Notes: generated from the letters alone by a model not told the origin. A DNA stretch of 64,000 nucleotides from Thioclava electrotropha (GCF_002085925.2 NZ_CP053562.1:2679501-2743500), one strand, 5' to 3'. Shown: positions 1 to 9,343, numbered from the stretch's first letter. Numbers and translations are program-made.

Positions 1-1542
1 GAGCAGGTTGCCACCCTCGGAGGCGCGGCGCGTCAGTTCCGTCAGCGCCGCCTCGCAGGCCGCCTCGTCGCGGCTGGCCCGCATCTTCTCGAGCCGCGCG
101 ATCTGGTTGTCGCGCACCTTCGCATTGTCGATATCGAGAATATCCAGCTCGTCCTCGGTCTCGCGGCGATACTTGTTCACCCCGACCACGACATCCTCGC
201 CCCGGTCGATCAGCGCCTGCCGCCGGGCGGCCGTTTCCTCGATGCGCAGCTTGGGCATCCCCGAGGCCACGGCCTTGGTCATACCACCCATCTCCTCGAC
301 TTCCTCGATCAGCTCCCAGGCCTTCTCGGCCAGTTCCGCCGTGAGGCTCTCGACGTAGTAGGAGCCCGCGAGCGGATCGACCACGTTGGTGATCCCGGTC
401 TCTTCCTGCAAGATCAGCTGCGTGTTGCGCGCGATCCGGGCCGAGAACTCGGTGGGCAGCGCGATCGCCTCGTCCAGCGCGTTGGTGTGCAGCGACTGCG
501 TACCGCCAAGCGCTGCCGACATCGCCTCATAGGCCGTCCGGATCACGTTGTTATAGGGGTCCTGTTCGGCCAACGAGACGCCCGAGGTCTGGCAGTGAGT
601 GCGCAGCATCGAGCTTTGCGGCTTCTTCGGCTCGAACTCTTCCATGATCCGGCTCCACAGCAGGCGCGCCGCACGCAGCTTGGCCGCCTCCATGAAGAAG
701 TTCATCCCGATCGCGAAGAAGAAGCTCAGACGGCCTGCGAACTTGTCGACATCCATCCCCGCCTTGATCGCGGTGCGCACATATTCGCGCCCGTCCGCCA
801 GCGTGTAGGCCAGCTCCTGCACGAGGTTCGCGCCGGCTTCCTGCATGTGGTAGCCCGAGATCGAGATCGAGTTGAACCGCGGCATCTCGTTCGAGGTGTA
901 TTCGATGATATCCGCGATGATCCGCATCGAAGGCTCGGGCGGATAGATATAGGTGTTGCGGACCATGAACTCCTTGAGGATGTCGTTCTGGATCGTGCCC
1001 GACAGAACGCTGCGGTCATGGCCCTGCTCTTCGCCGGTGACGATGAAGTTGGCGAGGATCGGGATCACCGCGCCGTTCATCGTCATCGAGACCGAAATCT
1101 GATCGAGCGGGATACCGTCGAACAGGATCTTCATGTCCTCGACGCTGTCGATCGCCACGCCCGCCTTGCCGACATCGCCCTCGACGCGCGGATGGTCACT
1201 GTCATAGCCGCGGTGGGTGGCGAGGTCGAAGGCCACCGACACGCCCTGCTGACCGGCGGCGAGCGCCTTGCGGTAGAAGGCGTTCGACTCCTCGGCGGTC
1301 GAGAAGCCCGCATATTGCCGGATCGTCCACGGACGGCCCGCATACATCGTGGCGCGCGGCCCGCGCGTAAAAGGCGACAGGCCCGGCATGGTGCCCAGAT
1401 GGTCGAGCCCCTCCACGTCCTCTTCGGTGTAAAGCGGCTTCACCGCGATCCCTTCGAGCGTGTTCCAGGTCAGGTCCTCGAACGGCCTGCCACGCAGTTC
1501 CTTCTCGGCGAGGTTACGCCAGTCCTCTTTCTTGTCCGTCAT
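1..1542 (-). CDS. scpA: methylmalonyl-CoA mutase, large (catalytic) subunit; 3' end cut by window
   Basis: Adenosylcobalamin-dependent isomerase that converts (R)-methylmalonyl-CoA to succinyl-CoA, the last step of propionyl-CoA assimilation. I read 514 codons without a stop from ATG 1542 to the left edge. The family is about 710 residues, so the TIM-barrel substrate domain is present and the C-terminal B12-binding domain lies outside the window. Typical stretches are visible: [20 protein letters not shown] near the N-terminus, then [27 protein letters not shown] and [19 protein letters not shown]. The start overlaps the 3' end of the upstream sulfotransferase-like gene by 29 bp, so the two are probably translated from one transcript. 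The rest of the pathway (pccA, pccB, pccR) lies within 10 kb. The identification is firm. Confidence 0.95.
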   Translation of the reverse strand, partial: MTDKKEDWRNLAEKELRGRPFEDLTWNTLEGIAVKPLYTEEDVEGLDHLGTMPGLSPFTRGPRATMYAGRPWTIRQYAGFSTAEESNAFYRKALAAGQQGVSVAFDLATHRGYDSDHPRVEGDVGKAGVAIDSVEDMKILFDGIPLDQISVSMTMNGAVIPILANFIVTGEEQGHDRSVLSGTIQNDILKEFMVRNTYIYPPEPSMRIIADIIEYTSNEMPRFNSISISGYHMQEAGANLVQELAYTLADGREYVRTAIKAGMDVDKFAGRLSFFFAIGMNFFMEAAKLRAARLLWSRIMEEFEPKKPQSSMLRTHCQTSGVSLAEQDPYNNVIRTAYEAMSAALGGTQSLHTNALDEAIALPTEFSARIARNTQLILQEETGITNVVDPLAGSYYVESLTAELAEKAWELIEEVEEMGGMTKAVASGMPKLRIEETAARRQALIDRGEDVVVGVNKYRRETEDELDILDIDNAKVRDNQIARLEKMRASRDEAACEAALTELTRRASEGGNLL

Positions 1543-2443
1543 GGCCAAATCCTTCTTCCACTGTCGCCGCGGCGGGTGTCTTCCCCGCGTCTTCGGCCGT
1601 CATTTCCACGAAATTCAGTCCCGGCGGCGCGTGGCGCAGCCAGGTCAGATCCTCCAGATAGCGGGCTGTCATCTGCGCGCGCTGCACCTGATCGAAGGGC
1701 ATCCAGCGCCCCTGCCCGGCCGCGACTCGGTGCCCGGCGCGCAGCAGCCCCTCGCGCAGCGCCGCGCGCCCCGGGGCCGCGTTACGCCGTTTGCGGGCAT
1801 CGAACAGCCCGGCAGGCAGGCCTTCGCCCGGCACGAGCGCCTGAAGCTGGGCCTGCGGCTCCGCCCCCAGGGCCTCATGGCTCCAGACCGTGACGGGCGC
1901 CCCAAGCGCGGCCTGCGCCTGCACGATCACCTCCGGCCAGCCGCGCGGATGATCGGCAAGCCGCGCAAGCCCACGCGCATCGGGCAGGCCAGCGCCCCGC
2001 CCCGCCATCACCGACAGCACCGAGGACCACCACATATCATAGCGCCGCATCGACAGCGCCACGCCGCCCAGATGCGTGCCCAGCACCTGCCGCGCACGCT
2101 CCAGCCGCCCCGCCGCATCCGGGTAGAGCGTCAGCATGTCCACGCATTGCGGCATCGCGCCCAGCAGATTTTCCTCAGAGATCACCAGATGGCGCATCCC
2201 CTGATCGGCGAGCCGGTCCAGATCGAACGCCAGCGCGGTTCGCAGCCGCGACAGCGCCGTCCCATCCTCCGGCGTCACCAGATCGGGGCGCTTCACCAGC
2301 CCCGAGAACAGCCCCGCCCGCGTCCGGTCCGGCCCCCAATAGGCGATCCCGCCCGTGGCCAGCGCATCGGCGTTTTGCAGCATCCACGCCTGAAACGTCG
2401 TCGTCGCGGTGCGATGCGCCCCGATATGCAAAATGACATCCAT
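1514..2443 (-). CDS. sulfotransferase-like P-loop protein
   Basis: A 309-residue protein. Its N-terminus, [18 protein letters not shown], resembles the 5'-phosphosulfate-binding loop of PAPS-dependent sulfotransferases (G-x-H-R-T-x-T-T pattern). The rest alternates charged helices and Trp-rich segments, with no signal peptide and no membrane span. The ATG at 2443 was chosen because the nucleotide-binding loop begins immediately after it; upstream in-frame codons run into the divergent gene's promoter region. It is transcribed into methylmalonyl-CoA mutase and overlaps it by 29 bp. Its natural acceptor is unknown, and a role in propionate metabolism is not obvious, so it may simply ride in the operon. 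Loop-based assignment is moderate; real coding status is well supported by the overlap and codon pattern. Confidence 0.75.
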   Translation of the reverse strand: MDVILHIGAHRTATTTFQAWMLQNADALATGGIAYWGPDRTRAGLFSGLVKRPDLVTPEDGTALSRLRTALAFDLDRLADQGMRHLVISEENLLGAMPQCVDMLTLYPDAAGRLERARQVLGTHLGGVALSMRRYDMWWSSVLSVMAGRGAGLPDARGLARLADHPRGWPEVIVQAQAALGAPVTVWSHEALGAEPQAQLQALVPGEGLPAGLFDARKRRNAAPGRAALREGLLRAGHRVAAGQGRWMPFDQVQRAQMTARYLEDLTWLRHAPPGLNFVEMTAEDAGKTPAAATVEEGFGHDGQERGLA

Positions 2444-2621
2444 GCCCGGCCCCCACGGCCCCGGGTCCAAGCGGCACCCCGCCGCAGCCCCGAAAACCCG
2501 GCGCCAGTCTGCACCGCGAGTCCTTGCGGGGCGCTTAAAGGACGCATTTGGCGAAAATTCGCAGGGCCCGGCATGGTGCGAGAGGCCTTCCGCGCATATA
2601 TCAGGAACGAGAGAGGAGCCC

Positions 2622-3098
2622 ATGACCCGTCTATTATCCCTTGGACTCGCTGCATTTCTTGCGCTGACGCCCTTTGCGGTCGCAGCCCAAGAGAGCACCG
2701 TCGATCTCGCCGTGGCAGAGCCCGAGGTCACGCCCCCCTTCGCACCGGTCGATGGGGCGGATGCGGATCTGGACGCGTTCGTCTGGCAGAAACGGCCCAT
2801 CGTCGTCTTCGCCGACAGCCCGCTCGACCCGGCCTTCAAGGAGCAGATCCGGTATCTGAAGGACCATTGGGCGGAACTGGCCCGGCGCGACGTCGTCGTC
2901 ATCACCGACACCACGCCCGATCCGGCGAGCGACGTGCGCCGCACGCTGCGCCCGCGCGGGTTCTCCCTCGTCATCATCGCCAAGGACGGCACGGTGAACC
3001 TGCGCAAGCCCGCCCCGTGGGACGCGCGCGAGATCGTCCGCTCGATCGACAAGATGCCGATCCGGCGCGACGAGATCCGCGAAGAGCGCGGCTTCTGA
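2622..3098 (+). CDS. secreted DUF4174-type protein
   Basis: A 158-residue protein with a clear signal peptide (MTRLLSLGLAAFLALTPFAV, cleaved after AVAAQ). The mature part carries a thioredoxin-like alternation of strands and helices: RPIVVFADSPLDPAFKEQ, DVVVITDTTPDPASDVR and GFSLVIIAKDGTVNLRKPAP. This pattern fits the DUF4174 family, whose members resemble thioredoxin folds but lack a CXXC; no cysteine is seen here. The start has a good ribosome site (GAGAGGAG, six bases ahead). It is divergent from the sulfotransferase-like gene and convergent with pccA. Function is unknown; a periplasmic role is inferred from the leader only. Confidence 0.8.
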   Translation: MTRLLSLGLAAFLALTPFAVAAQESTVDLAVAEPEVTPPFAPVDGADADLDAFVWQKRPIVVFADSPLDPAFKEQIRYLKDHWAELARRDVVVITDTTPDPASDVRRTLRPRGFSLVIIAKDGTVNLRKPAPWDAREIVRSIDKMPIRRDEIREERGF

Positions 3099-3196
3099 CC
3101 ACATCCCTGCACGAAACCGCGCGCCAATAGATCGCGCCCCGCCGTGGCGGGGTGAGCCGGTCGCCCGGCCTCCCTATGCCACGGCGCGGGCGTCAC

Positions 3197-5200
3197 TTAT
3201 TCGAACTCCATGATGATGTCGTCGACGGCAAGGCTCGCGCCCGCCTCGGCGTTGATCTTCTTCACGGTGCCCTTCTTCTCGGCGCGCAGGATGTTCTCCA
3301 TCTTCATCGCCTCGACGGTGGCCAGCGGCTGACCCTCCTGCACTTCCGCGCCTTCCTCGACCGAGATCTTCACGACGAGACCCGGCATCGGGCAGAGCAG
3401 GAATTTCGAGGTATCCGGCGGCAGTTTCACCGGCATCAGCTGCGCGAGCTCGAACTGGCGCGGCGTGCGGACATGCACCTTCAGATCGGCGCCACGCACG
3501 CGGATGCGGAAGCCCATCGGGATCTTGCCGACCTTGAGGACCAGCGGTGCACCGTTCACGCTCAGCTCGGCCAGCGGGTCGCCCGGGGTCCAGTCGCTCT
3601 CGACCCGCATCTCTTCGCCATCCTCGAAGATGATGGTCGAACCATGGCGATCCGCGTTCACCTTGAGCTTGAAATCCTCATCCTGCAGCGAGACCGCCCA
3701 ATCCACGCCGACCTTGCGCTCGTGGTTGCCGAGCGTGCCGGAGATCTTGGTGCGCCGGATCTCGGCCACGCGCTCCATCGCCGCCGTGGCCGCCGCGACC
3801 TTGCGCAGCATCCCCTCGTCCAGCGTCACACCATTGAACCCTTCAGGATATTCCTCTTCGATGAAGGCGGTGGTTATGTTGCCGGTCACGAAACGCTCGT
3901 GATCCATCACAGCCGCACAGAACGGCAGGTTGTGACCGATGCCCTCGACCTCGAACATATCGAGCGCAAGACGCATCTCTTCGATCGCCTCGCCACGGCT
4001 CGGCGCCCAGGTGCAGAGCTTGGCGATCATCGGGTCATAGAACATCGAAATCTCGCCGCCCTCGAAGACGCCGGTATCGTTGCGCACGATGCCGCCCGAA
4101 GCGGTCTTGCCTTCCACCGGCGGACGGTAGCGGGTGAGACGCCCGATCGAGGGCAGGAAGTTGCGATAGGGATCTTCGGCATAGAGGCGGCTCTCGATGG
4201 CCCAGCCGTTGATGCCGATATCTTCCTGTTTCATCGGAAGCTTCTCGCCATCGGCCACGCGGATCATCTGCTCGACGAGGTCGATGCCGGTGATCAGCTC
4301 GGTGACCGGGTGCTCCACCTGAAGACGGGTGTTCATCTCGAGGAAGTAGAAGTTCTTGTCGCCATCGACGATGAATTCCACCGTGCCCGCGCTGCAGTAA
4401 TCCACCGCTTTCGACAGGGCCACGGCCTGCTCGCCCATCGCCTTGCGCGTCTCAGGGTCGAGGAAGGGCGACGGCGCCTCTTCGATGACTTTCTGGTTGC
4501 GGCGCTGGATCGAGCATTCACGCTCGTTCAGGTAGACGCAGTTGCCGTGCTTGTCGGCGAGCACCTGAATTTCGATGTGGCGCGGTTGCGTCACGAATTT
4601 CTCGATGAAAATACGGTCGTCGCCGAAGCTGTTCGCCGCCTCGTTCTTCGACGACTGGAAGCCCTCGCGCGCCTCTTCGGCATTCCAAGCGATGCGCATC
4701 CCCTTGCCGCCACCACCTGCGGAGGCCTTGATCATCACCGGATAGCCGATCTCGTCGGAGATCTTCACCGCCTCATCGGCATCCGCGATCAGCCCCATAT
4801 AGCCGGGCACGGTCGACACGCCCGCCTCTTTCGCGAGCTTCTTCGAGGTGATCTTGTCGCCCATCGCCTCGATCGCGCCAGAGGGCGGGCCGATGAAGGC
4901 GACGCCCTCTTTCTCCAGCGCCTCGGCAAACTTCTTGTTTTCCGACAGGAAGCCGTAGCCCGGGTGAACCGCCTCGGCGCCCGACTGACGGATCGCATCC
5001 ATGATCTTGTCGATCACGATATAGGACTGGTTCGCGGGCGGCGGGCCGATATGGATCGCCTCGTCGGCCATCTGGACATGCAGCGCCTGCGCATCGGCAT
5101 CGGAATAGACGGCGACCGTCTTGATCCCCATCTTCTGCGCCGACTTGATGACGCGGCAAGCGATCTCGCCACGGTTGGCGATCAGGATTTTCTTGAACAT
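3197..5200 (-). CDS. pccA: propionyl-CoA carboxylase, alpha (biotin) subunit
   Basis: Biotin carboxylase/carrier subunit of propionyl-CoA carboxylase, which makes methylmalonyl-CoA from propionyl-CoA, bicarbonate and ATP. It is 667 residues, the normal length. The N-terminus is the canonical MFKKILIANRGEIACRVIKS of biotin carboxylases. ATP-grasp signatures follow (KASAGGGGKGMRIAW, EFIVDGDKNFYFLEMNTRLQ), and the biotin site EAMKMENI places the biotinylated lysine at about residue 633, 35 from the end. The start at 5200 is preceded by GGAAGGGAAGGG. The beta subunit is encoded about 2.5 kb upstream on the same strand, separated by small unknown genes and two terminators, so pccA probably has its own promoter. 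No PccR box was seen just upstream of it. Confidence 0.97.
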   Translation of the reverse strand: MFKKILIANRGEIACRVIKSAQKMGIKTVAVYSDADAQALHVQMADEAIHIGPPPANQSYIVIDKIMDAIRQSGAEAVHPGYGFLSENKKFAEALEKEGVAFIGPPSGAIEAMGDKITSKKLAKEAGVSTVPGYMGLIADADEAVKISDEIGYPVMIKASAGGGGKGMRIAWNAEEAREGFQSSKNEAANSFGDDRIFIEKFVTQPRHIEIQVLADKHGNCVYLNERECSIQRRNQKVIEEAPSPFLDPETRKAMGEQAVALSKAVDYCSAGTVEFIVDGDKNFYFLEMNTRLQVEHPVTELITGIDLVEQMIRVADGEKLPMKQEDIGINGWAIESRLYAEDPYRNFLPSIGRLTRYRPPVEGKTASGGIVRNDTGVFEGGEISMFYDPMIAKLCTWAPSRGEAIEEMRLALDMFEVEGIGHNLPFCAAVMDHERFVTGNITTAFIEEEYPEGFNGVTLDEGMLRKVAAATAAMERVAEIRRTKISGTLGNHERKVGVDWAVSLQDEDFKLKVNADRHGSTIIFEDGEEMRVESDWTPGDPLAELSVNGAPLVLKVGKIPMGFRIRVRGADLKVHVRTPRQFELAQLMPVKLPPDTSKFLLCPMPGLVVKISVEEGAEVQEGQPLATVEAMKMENILRAEKKGTVKKINAEAGASLAVDDIIMEFE

Positions 5201-5275
5201 GTCAGGCCCTTCCCTTCCGGTGCGGGAGGGGCATCCCCCCGCCCCGCGTGTCGTGTTCATGATGTGAGACAAAAG

Positions 5276-5311
5276 AAAAACCGCCACCGGAGCGCGCAGC
5301 ACCGATGGCGG
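5276..5311 (-). terminator. Rho-independent terminator after the 68-residue lipoprotein
   Basis: On the minus strand a ten-base stem (CCGATGGCGG pairing with CCGCCACCGG, one mismatch) is followed by TTTTT. It lies about 40 bp past the stop of the small lipoprotein gene and about 75 bp before the pccA start codon, so it would separate the two transcripts. Confidence 0.8.
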
Positions 5312-5352
5312 TCGAATAGCGATCGGACGCGGTCAGAGCCGCGCAGATGTGC

Positions 5353-5559
5353 TTAGTACGAGCGCTGGCAGACGCCCGCGTCGTCGCAATAGGTGCCCGC
5401 GAGCGCGCCGAGAGCCGCGCCGGTGAGCGCGTTGTTGTCGGTCGCATCCGCGATGATCGCGCCGCCGGCCGCACCGGCAAGGGCGCGCTGGCCGTCGGTT
5501 TGCATGCAGCCTGCGAGAGCGAGGCCGGCAAGGACAAGAAGGATCGGGGTTTTACGCAT
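5353..5559 (-). CDS. small glycine-zipper lipoprotein
   Basis: A 68-residue protein with a lipoprotein signal (MRKTPILLVLAGLALAGC) and lipobox LAGC, so it should be lipidated at Cys18 and sit in the outer or inner membrane. The mature part is a Gly/Ala-rich zipper segment (GAAGGAIIADATDNNALTGA, then ALGALAG) and ends with a short tail containing two cysteines (YCDDAGVCQRSY), which could form a disulfide. Similar tiny lipoproteins are common in Rhodobacterales but have no known function. It is monocistronic by appearance: a terminator follows and pccA begins beyond it. Confidence 0.85.
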   Translation of the reverse strand: MRKTPILLVLAGLALAGCMQTDGQRALAGAAGGAIIADATDNNALTGAALGALAGTYCDDAGVCQRSY

Positions 5560-5908
5560 GGGAAACTGCCTCCAATAGCGGTTATGATTGGACGCGAGTT
5601 TATCGCGGCGCCGTGAAAAGCCAACGGCGAAAACGCGAGCTGAAGCCCCATCGGCGAGCTATCGCCGCTCCCCTTCACATCTTGGCGGTGCCCCCCTTGA
5701 CCCCCGAAAGAAAAAAGCTGCGGCCCGACCATAAGATCAGGCCGCAGGAATAGGGAAGGGGTAGGGATATTAAACAAGCCGCGGGTGTTGGGGACAGTAC
5801 GGCTTGCCCGCTCAATGTGACCGCGCGCACCGGCGATTGCAAAGGCGAAATCCTTGCAACCATGAGGTTCGGCGGCATGCCGCCATTTCGCGCAGGACAT
5901 CAGCGAAA
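5560..5908. other. intergenic region with one terminator and no supported gene
   Basis: A 349-bp gap. It holds the upstream region of the small lipoprotein gene and a terminator at 5711-5747. Short open frames cross it on both strands, but none has a ribosome site or recognisable protein character. Confidence 0.6.
5711..5747 (-). terminator. Rho-independent terminator
   Basis: A perfect eight-base stem, CTGCGGCC/GGCCGCAG with a 14-base loop, is followed on the minus strand by C and TTTTTT. It probably ends the transcript of the 130-residue protein gene, about 160 bp downstream of its stop. Confidence 0.8.
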
Positions 5909-6301
5909 TCATGCCCAATCCTCATCCTCGTCATCATCGAAGGTAAAGGCGTCGGGATCGGCGAAGACCTCCGGGAAGGAGGCTTCCGCGCGTTTCACGT
6001 CGATTTTGAGAAGCGCCTCGTAGCTTTCTGGATCGAACGGGTCTTCGGCAGCCAACACCTCGCGCCCGAAGAGCCAGCTCAACCGGCCCGCATCGAGATT
6101 GCCGCGCTCGAACGGCTCTTCGCCGAACTGCGCCCAGAGCGCGGCCATGAAGCCCGCATCGGCCTTGCGATCGCCATGACCGCGATCGGCATAGCGTTCA
6201 CGCCGGATGAGTTTCGTCGCGCCCTTCTTGTTGGCACGGCGAATGGTGAATTGATAATCCGTCGAGGGTAACCGCGACGGGAAACCGCGATGCTTCAGCA
6301 T
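5909..6301 (-). CDS. hypothetical acidic-tailed protein
   Basis: A 130-residue soluble protein with a basic first half (RRANKKGATKLIRRERYADR) and a strongly acidic end (DDDEDED). There is no signal peptide or membrane span. The core (FMAALWAQFGEEPFERGNLD, then RLSWLFGREVLAAEDPFDPE) looks like a compact helical domain. I do not recognise a family. Its position between pccB and pccA suggests a conserved neighbourhood protein rather than a pathway enzyme. A terminator lies about 160 bp downstream. The ATG at 6301 is the most upstream start and gives a continuous protein-like sequence. Confidence 0.7.
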   Translation of the reverse strand: MLKHRGFPSRLPSTDYQFTIRRANKKGATKLIRRERYADRGHGDRKADAGFMAALWAQFGEEPFERGNLDAGRLSWLFGREVLAAEDPFDPESYEALLKIDVKRAEASFPEVFADPDAFTFDDDEDEDWA

Positions 6302-6364
6302 GACGCGCCCTCCCCTTTAAAGTTGCTGGGACGGCGCGTGCTGAGCGTTAGCGGTGCAACACTG

Positions 6365-6706
6365 TTACCCGCGCGTCGGGTCGTTCGGAGTTGTCGAGCG
6401 AGGCGTTCCCGTCGGCTGACGCATTGATCCGCCGCGCGGCTCGGGCACACATTGTGCCGGTCGCTGCGCTGTTGCGGCAGTCGCGGTCTCGAGCGGTCCG
6501 CATTCGAGCGGACAGTCGGGCACGGAAGCCGGGTATTGCGAGTCGACGAGCCGTCCAGTCGGTCGGCAGGAGCCGCCACTCGCGACGGGGCCGCCATATT
6601 TGCCGGTATAGACCGGCTCCACGGTGACAGGTGCAGGTTCAGGCTTGGGCGCACAGCCCACAAGCAGGGCCGCGCAGGCAACCGCGCCCAGAGAAATTCG
6701 GACCAT
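6365..6706 (-). CDS. small lipoprotein, paralogue of the next one upstream
   Basis: A 113-residue predicted lipoprotein starting MVRISLGAVACAALLVGC, with lipobox LVGC. The ATG at 6706 is preferred over one five codons earlier because GGGGGAGAG sits at the right distance before it. After the cysteine comes APKPEPAPVTVEPVYTGKY, nearly the same as the mature part of the 39-residue lipoprotein encoded at 6860-6979, so the two are duplicates. The remaining 75 residues are low-complexity and rich in Pro, Thr, Ser and Cys. They may be a genuine extension or the result of a frameshift past an ancestral stop. Function unknown. Confidence 0.65.
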   Translation of the reverse strand: MVRISLGAVACAALLVGCAPKPEPAPVTVEPVYTGKYGGPVASGGSCRPTGRLVDSQYPASVPDCPLECGPLETATAATAQRPAQCVPEPRGGSMRQPTGTPRSTTPNDPTRG

Positions 6707-6859
6707 CTCACTCTCCCCCATTCTTTGTTGGAATGGCTAAGAGCATACTCTGGAAGGATAATTGCCGCTAGGTAACCGTATGGCGTATCACACAGCGCCA
6801 CGGCTCCCGCAGGGATCGCGGGGGCAAGGCGACGGCTGCCGCCCCGCCCCGCACGCAGA

Positions 6860-6979
6860 TTATTTGTACTTGCCGGTGTAGGTCGGCTCGGTGGTGACGG
6901 CCACCGGCGCGGGCTCAGGCTTGGGTGCGCAGGCTGCGACGAAGGCCACAAGGCCAAGCGCGATGAGAGCTTTCGACAT
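6860..6979 (-). CDS. very small lipoprotein (39 residues)
   Basis: Reads MSKALIALGLVAFVAAC, then APKPEPAPVAVTTEPTYTGK and a final YK. It has a lipoprotein signal with lipobox VAAC and a 23-residue mature Pro/Thr-rich peptide. The ribosome site AGGAGAA precedes the ATG by a normal spacing. The mature part matches the beginning of the mature part of the next lipoprotein (6365-6706), so this is a tandem duplication with one copy extended. It lies downstream of pccB and its partner on the same strand. No function can be assigned. Confidence 0.75.
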   Translation of the reverse strand: MSKALIALGLVAFVAACAPKPEPAPVAVTTEPTYTGKYK

Positions 6980-7092
6980 GTCGTTCTCCTGTCCAAGGGG
7001 GCGCCCGCCCCGATCTCGGCGAGGTTCGGCACGACCCGTTTCAATACGGGGACCGAAATTACTTTCCCCAAGGGCAGGTTAGCCTGCAAATC

Positions 7093-7125
7093 CCGCTCAC
7101 GAAAGCGCGATTTCGCCGTGAGCGG
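7093..7125. repeat. perfect inverted repeat, hairpin without T-run
   Basis: CCGCTCACG and CGTGAGCGG form a perfect nine-base stem around a 15-base loop. It is located between the stop at 7191 and the small lipoprotein start at 6979, so on the minus strand it could act as an mRNA 3'-end stabiliser or weak terminator for the pccB transcript. No T-run follows on either strand. Confidence 0.6.
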
Positions 7126-7190
7126 CTGCGCTTGCGCGCGCCCCGGCATCATGCCCTCCAAGCTGTGATCTGCGGTTCCGGCCAAAGCCA

Positions 7191-7712
7191 TCAGAAAAAC
7201 TCCCAAACGCAATTTCCGTCCTCGACGGAAAAGCTGTCGAAATATTGCACCACCTCGGGGGCGGCATCGCCGAACGGCACGATCTGGTCCGACAGGCTCA
7301 CCATCACCTGCGCGGGCTCCGGACCGGGCTGCGGCAGGCGCGGCACCACCCACCCGTTGCACAGCGCCTCGATATCCTGCAGCGCGATATCGGAGGACAG
7401 CGGACTGCGCCCTCCGATCTGCGGCGCGAGGAAGCGAAAACGATAGGTCAGTCCGTCCGGCCCGGCCTCGTTATGGATCACGTCGATCCACCAGACCTTC
7501 TGCCCGGACGGGACCGGGATCGCATCGCCCTTCGTCCCCTCCGGCCCATCGCCCGGCCCCAGATCCTCACCCAGATTGCCCGGATGCATGACCGTGCCGT
7601 AATCGGGCACCGGCGGCACCTCCCGCAGCTCCTGAGCCGATGCGGGCAATGCCAGCACCAGCCCGGCGAAAGCGCCGGGCAAGAGCGTCGTGATCCTCGG
7701 CCTGCCCGTCAT
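7191..7712 (-). CDS. secreted protein of unknown function (DUF6497-like)
   Basis: A 173-residue protein with a leader (MTGRPRITTLLPGAFAGLVL...ASAQ). The mature domain contains GQKVWWIDVIHNEAGPDGLT, DIEALCNGWVVPRLPQPG and a final NCVWEFF. The pattern resembles the DUF6497 family found in Rhodobacterales, as I recall it; this is unverified. Two cysteines could form a disulfide. It starts eight bases after the pccB stop, so it is almost certainly co-transcribed with pccB and under PccR control. A periplasmic location is inferred from the leader. Its link with propionyl-CoA metabolism is unexplained. Confidence 0.75.
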   Translation of the reverse strand: MTGRPRITTLLPGAFAGLVLALPASAQELREVPPVPDYGTVMHPGNLGEDLGPGDGPEGTKGDAIPVPSGQKVWWIDVIHNEAGPDGLTYRFRFLAPQIGGRSPLSSDIALQDIEALCNGWVVPRLPQPGPEPAQVMVSLSDQIVPFGDAAPEVVQYFDSFSVEDGNCVWEFF

Positions 7713-7720
7713 GCGCCTCC

Positions 7721-9253
7721 TCAGAGCGGGATGTTATCGTGCTTCTTCCACGGGTTGGACAGCTTCTTCGAGCGCAGCGCCGCAAAGGCACGGGCCACCC
7801 GGCGACGCGTCGAACGCGGCTGGATCACCTCGTCGATGAAGCCCTTCTCGGCCGCCACGAACGGGTTCGCGAACCGGTCCTCGTAATCGGCGGTGCGCTT
7901 GGCGATCTTCTCGGGTTCGCCCAGCTCCGAGCGATAGAGAATTTCGACCGCACCCTTGGCGCCCATCACCGCGATTTCCGCGGTGGGCCAGGCGTAGTTG
8001 AAATCGCCGCGCAGGTGCTTGGAGGACATAACGTCATAGGCCCCGCCATAGGCTTTGCGGGTGATGACGGTGACCTTCGGCACGGTCGCCTCGCCATAGG
8101 CGAACAGCAGCTTCGCGCCATGCTTGATGACGCCGTTATATTCCTGGCTGGTGCCCGGCAGGAAGCCCGGCACGTCGACGAGCGTCAGGATCGGAATTTC
8201 GAACGCGTCGCAGAAGCGTACGAAGCGCGCGGCCTTGCGGCTGGAATCGATGTCCAGACAGCCCGCCAGCACCATCGGCTGGTTCGCGACCACACCGACC
8301 GTCTGACCTTCGAGACGGATGAAACCGGTGATGATATTGCCCGCGAAATCCTTCTGGATCTCGAAGAAATCTCCCTCATCCGCGATCTTCAGGATCAATT
8401 CCTTCATATCGTAGGGGGTGTTCGCGTTCGACGGCACCAGCGTGTCGAGCGACGCCTCGATCCGGTCCACCTCGTCGAAGAAGGGCCGCACGGGCGCCTT
8501 CTCGCGGTTCGACAGCGGCAGGAAGTCGATCAGGCGGCGGGTCTCGAACAGCGCCTCGACATCGTTCTCATAGGCACCATCGGCGACCGAGCTTTTCTTG
8601 GTGTGGGTGGTCGCGCCGCCCAGTTCCTCGGCCGTCACATGCTCGTTCGTGACCGTCTTCACCACGTCGGGGCCGGTGACGAACATGTAAGACGTGTCCT
8701 TCACCATGAAGATGAAGTCCGTCATCGCGGGCGAATAGACCGCACCGCCGGCACAGGGCCCCATGATGAGGCTGATCTGCGGCACCACGCCCGAGGCCAT
8801 GATGTTGCGCTGGAACACGTCCGCGTAGCCTGCAAGCGAGGCCACGCCTTCCTGAATCCGCGCACCGCCCGAATCGTTGATGCCGATCACCGGCGCACCG
8901 TTCTGGACCGCCATATCCATGATCTTGCAGATCTTCTCGGCATGGGTTTCCGACAGCGAGCCGCCGAAGACCGTGAAGTCCTGGCTGAACACATAGACCA
9001 TGCGCCCGTTCACGGTGCCCCAACCGGTGACGACGCCGTCGCCATAGGGCTTGCTCTCTTCCATCCCGAAATCGGTGCAGCGATGGGTTTTGAACATGTC
9101 GAACTCTTCGAAAGAGCCCTCGTCGAGCAGCAATTCGATCCGCTCGCGCGCGGTCAGCTTGCCCTTCTTGTGCTGCGCCTCGATGCGTTTCTCGCCGCCA
9201 CCAAGGCGGGCTTCGTCGCGCCGATGCTCCAGCTCCTTCAGGATGTCTCTCAT
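7721..9253 (-). CDS. pccB: propionyl-CoA carboxylase, beta (carboxyltransferase) subunit
   Basis: Transfers the carboxyl group from biotin to propionyl-CoA. It is 510 residues, the usual length, beginning [20 protein letters not shown]. Carboxyltransferase signatures are seen: [38 protein letters not shown] and [30 protein letters not shown] directly precedes ATG 9253 and decides this start over upstream in-frame codons. The gene is divergent from pccR. The shared 235-bp region holds TTTGCAAA boxes, including one 72 bp upstream of this start. In Rhodobacter sphaeroides the homologous gene is induced on propionate or acetate through PccR acting at such boxes; the same control is inferred here. 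Confidence 0.97.
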   Translation of the reverse strand: MRDILKELEHRRDEARLGGGEKRIEAQHKKGKLTARERIELLLDEGSFEEFDMFKTHRCTDFGMEESKPYGDGVVTGWGTVNGRMVYVFSQDFTVFGGSLSETHAEKICKIMDMAVQNGAPVIGINDSGGARIQEGVASLAGYADVFQRNIMASGVVPQISLIMGPCAGGAVYSPAMTDFIFMVKDTSYMFVTGPDVVKTVTNEHVTAEELGGATTHTKKSSVADGAYENDVEALFETRRLIDFLPLSNREKAPVRPFFDEVDRIEASLDTLVPSNANTPYDMKELILKIADEGDFFEIQKDFAGNIITGFIRLEGQTVGVVANQPMVLAGCLDIDSSRKAARFVRFCDAFEIPILTLVDVPGFLPGTSQEYNGVIKHGAKLLFAYGEATVPKVTVITRKAYGGAYDVMSSKHLRGDFNYAWPTAEIAVMGAKGAVEILYRSELGEPEKIAKRTADYEDRFANPFVAAEKGFIDEVIQPRSTRRRVARAFAALRSKKLSNPWKKHDNIPL

Positions 9254-9324
9254 GAGGGTCCTCCGCATAATTTCCCGGCACACTATTCCGAACGCAACAA
9301 TCTTACAAAGGGGATTCGAGAAAA

Positions 9325-9343
9325 TTTGCAAATAATTGGCAAG
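9325..9343. promoter_or_regulatory. candidate PccR operator on the pccB side
   Basis: A perfect TTTGCAAA at 9325-9332 is followed after three bases by TTGGCAAG (9336-9343), a six-of-eight match. In R. sphaeroides the PccR motif is, from memory, TTTGCAAA-N4-TTTGCAAA. This one is a degenerate version with spacing three. Confidence 0.65.

Noticed and set aside
3152..5356. A 734-codon open frame opposite pccA
   Set aside because: Arg/His/Asp-rich shadow of the real gene caused by high GC third positions; the minus-strand reading is a textbook biotin carboxylase.
5675..5878. A 67-codon minus-strand frame between the small lipoprotein and the acidic protein
   Set aside because: It crosses a terminator hairpin and has no ribosome site.
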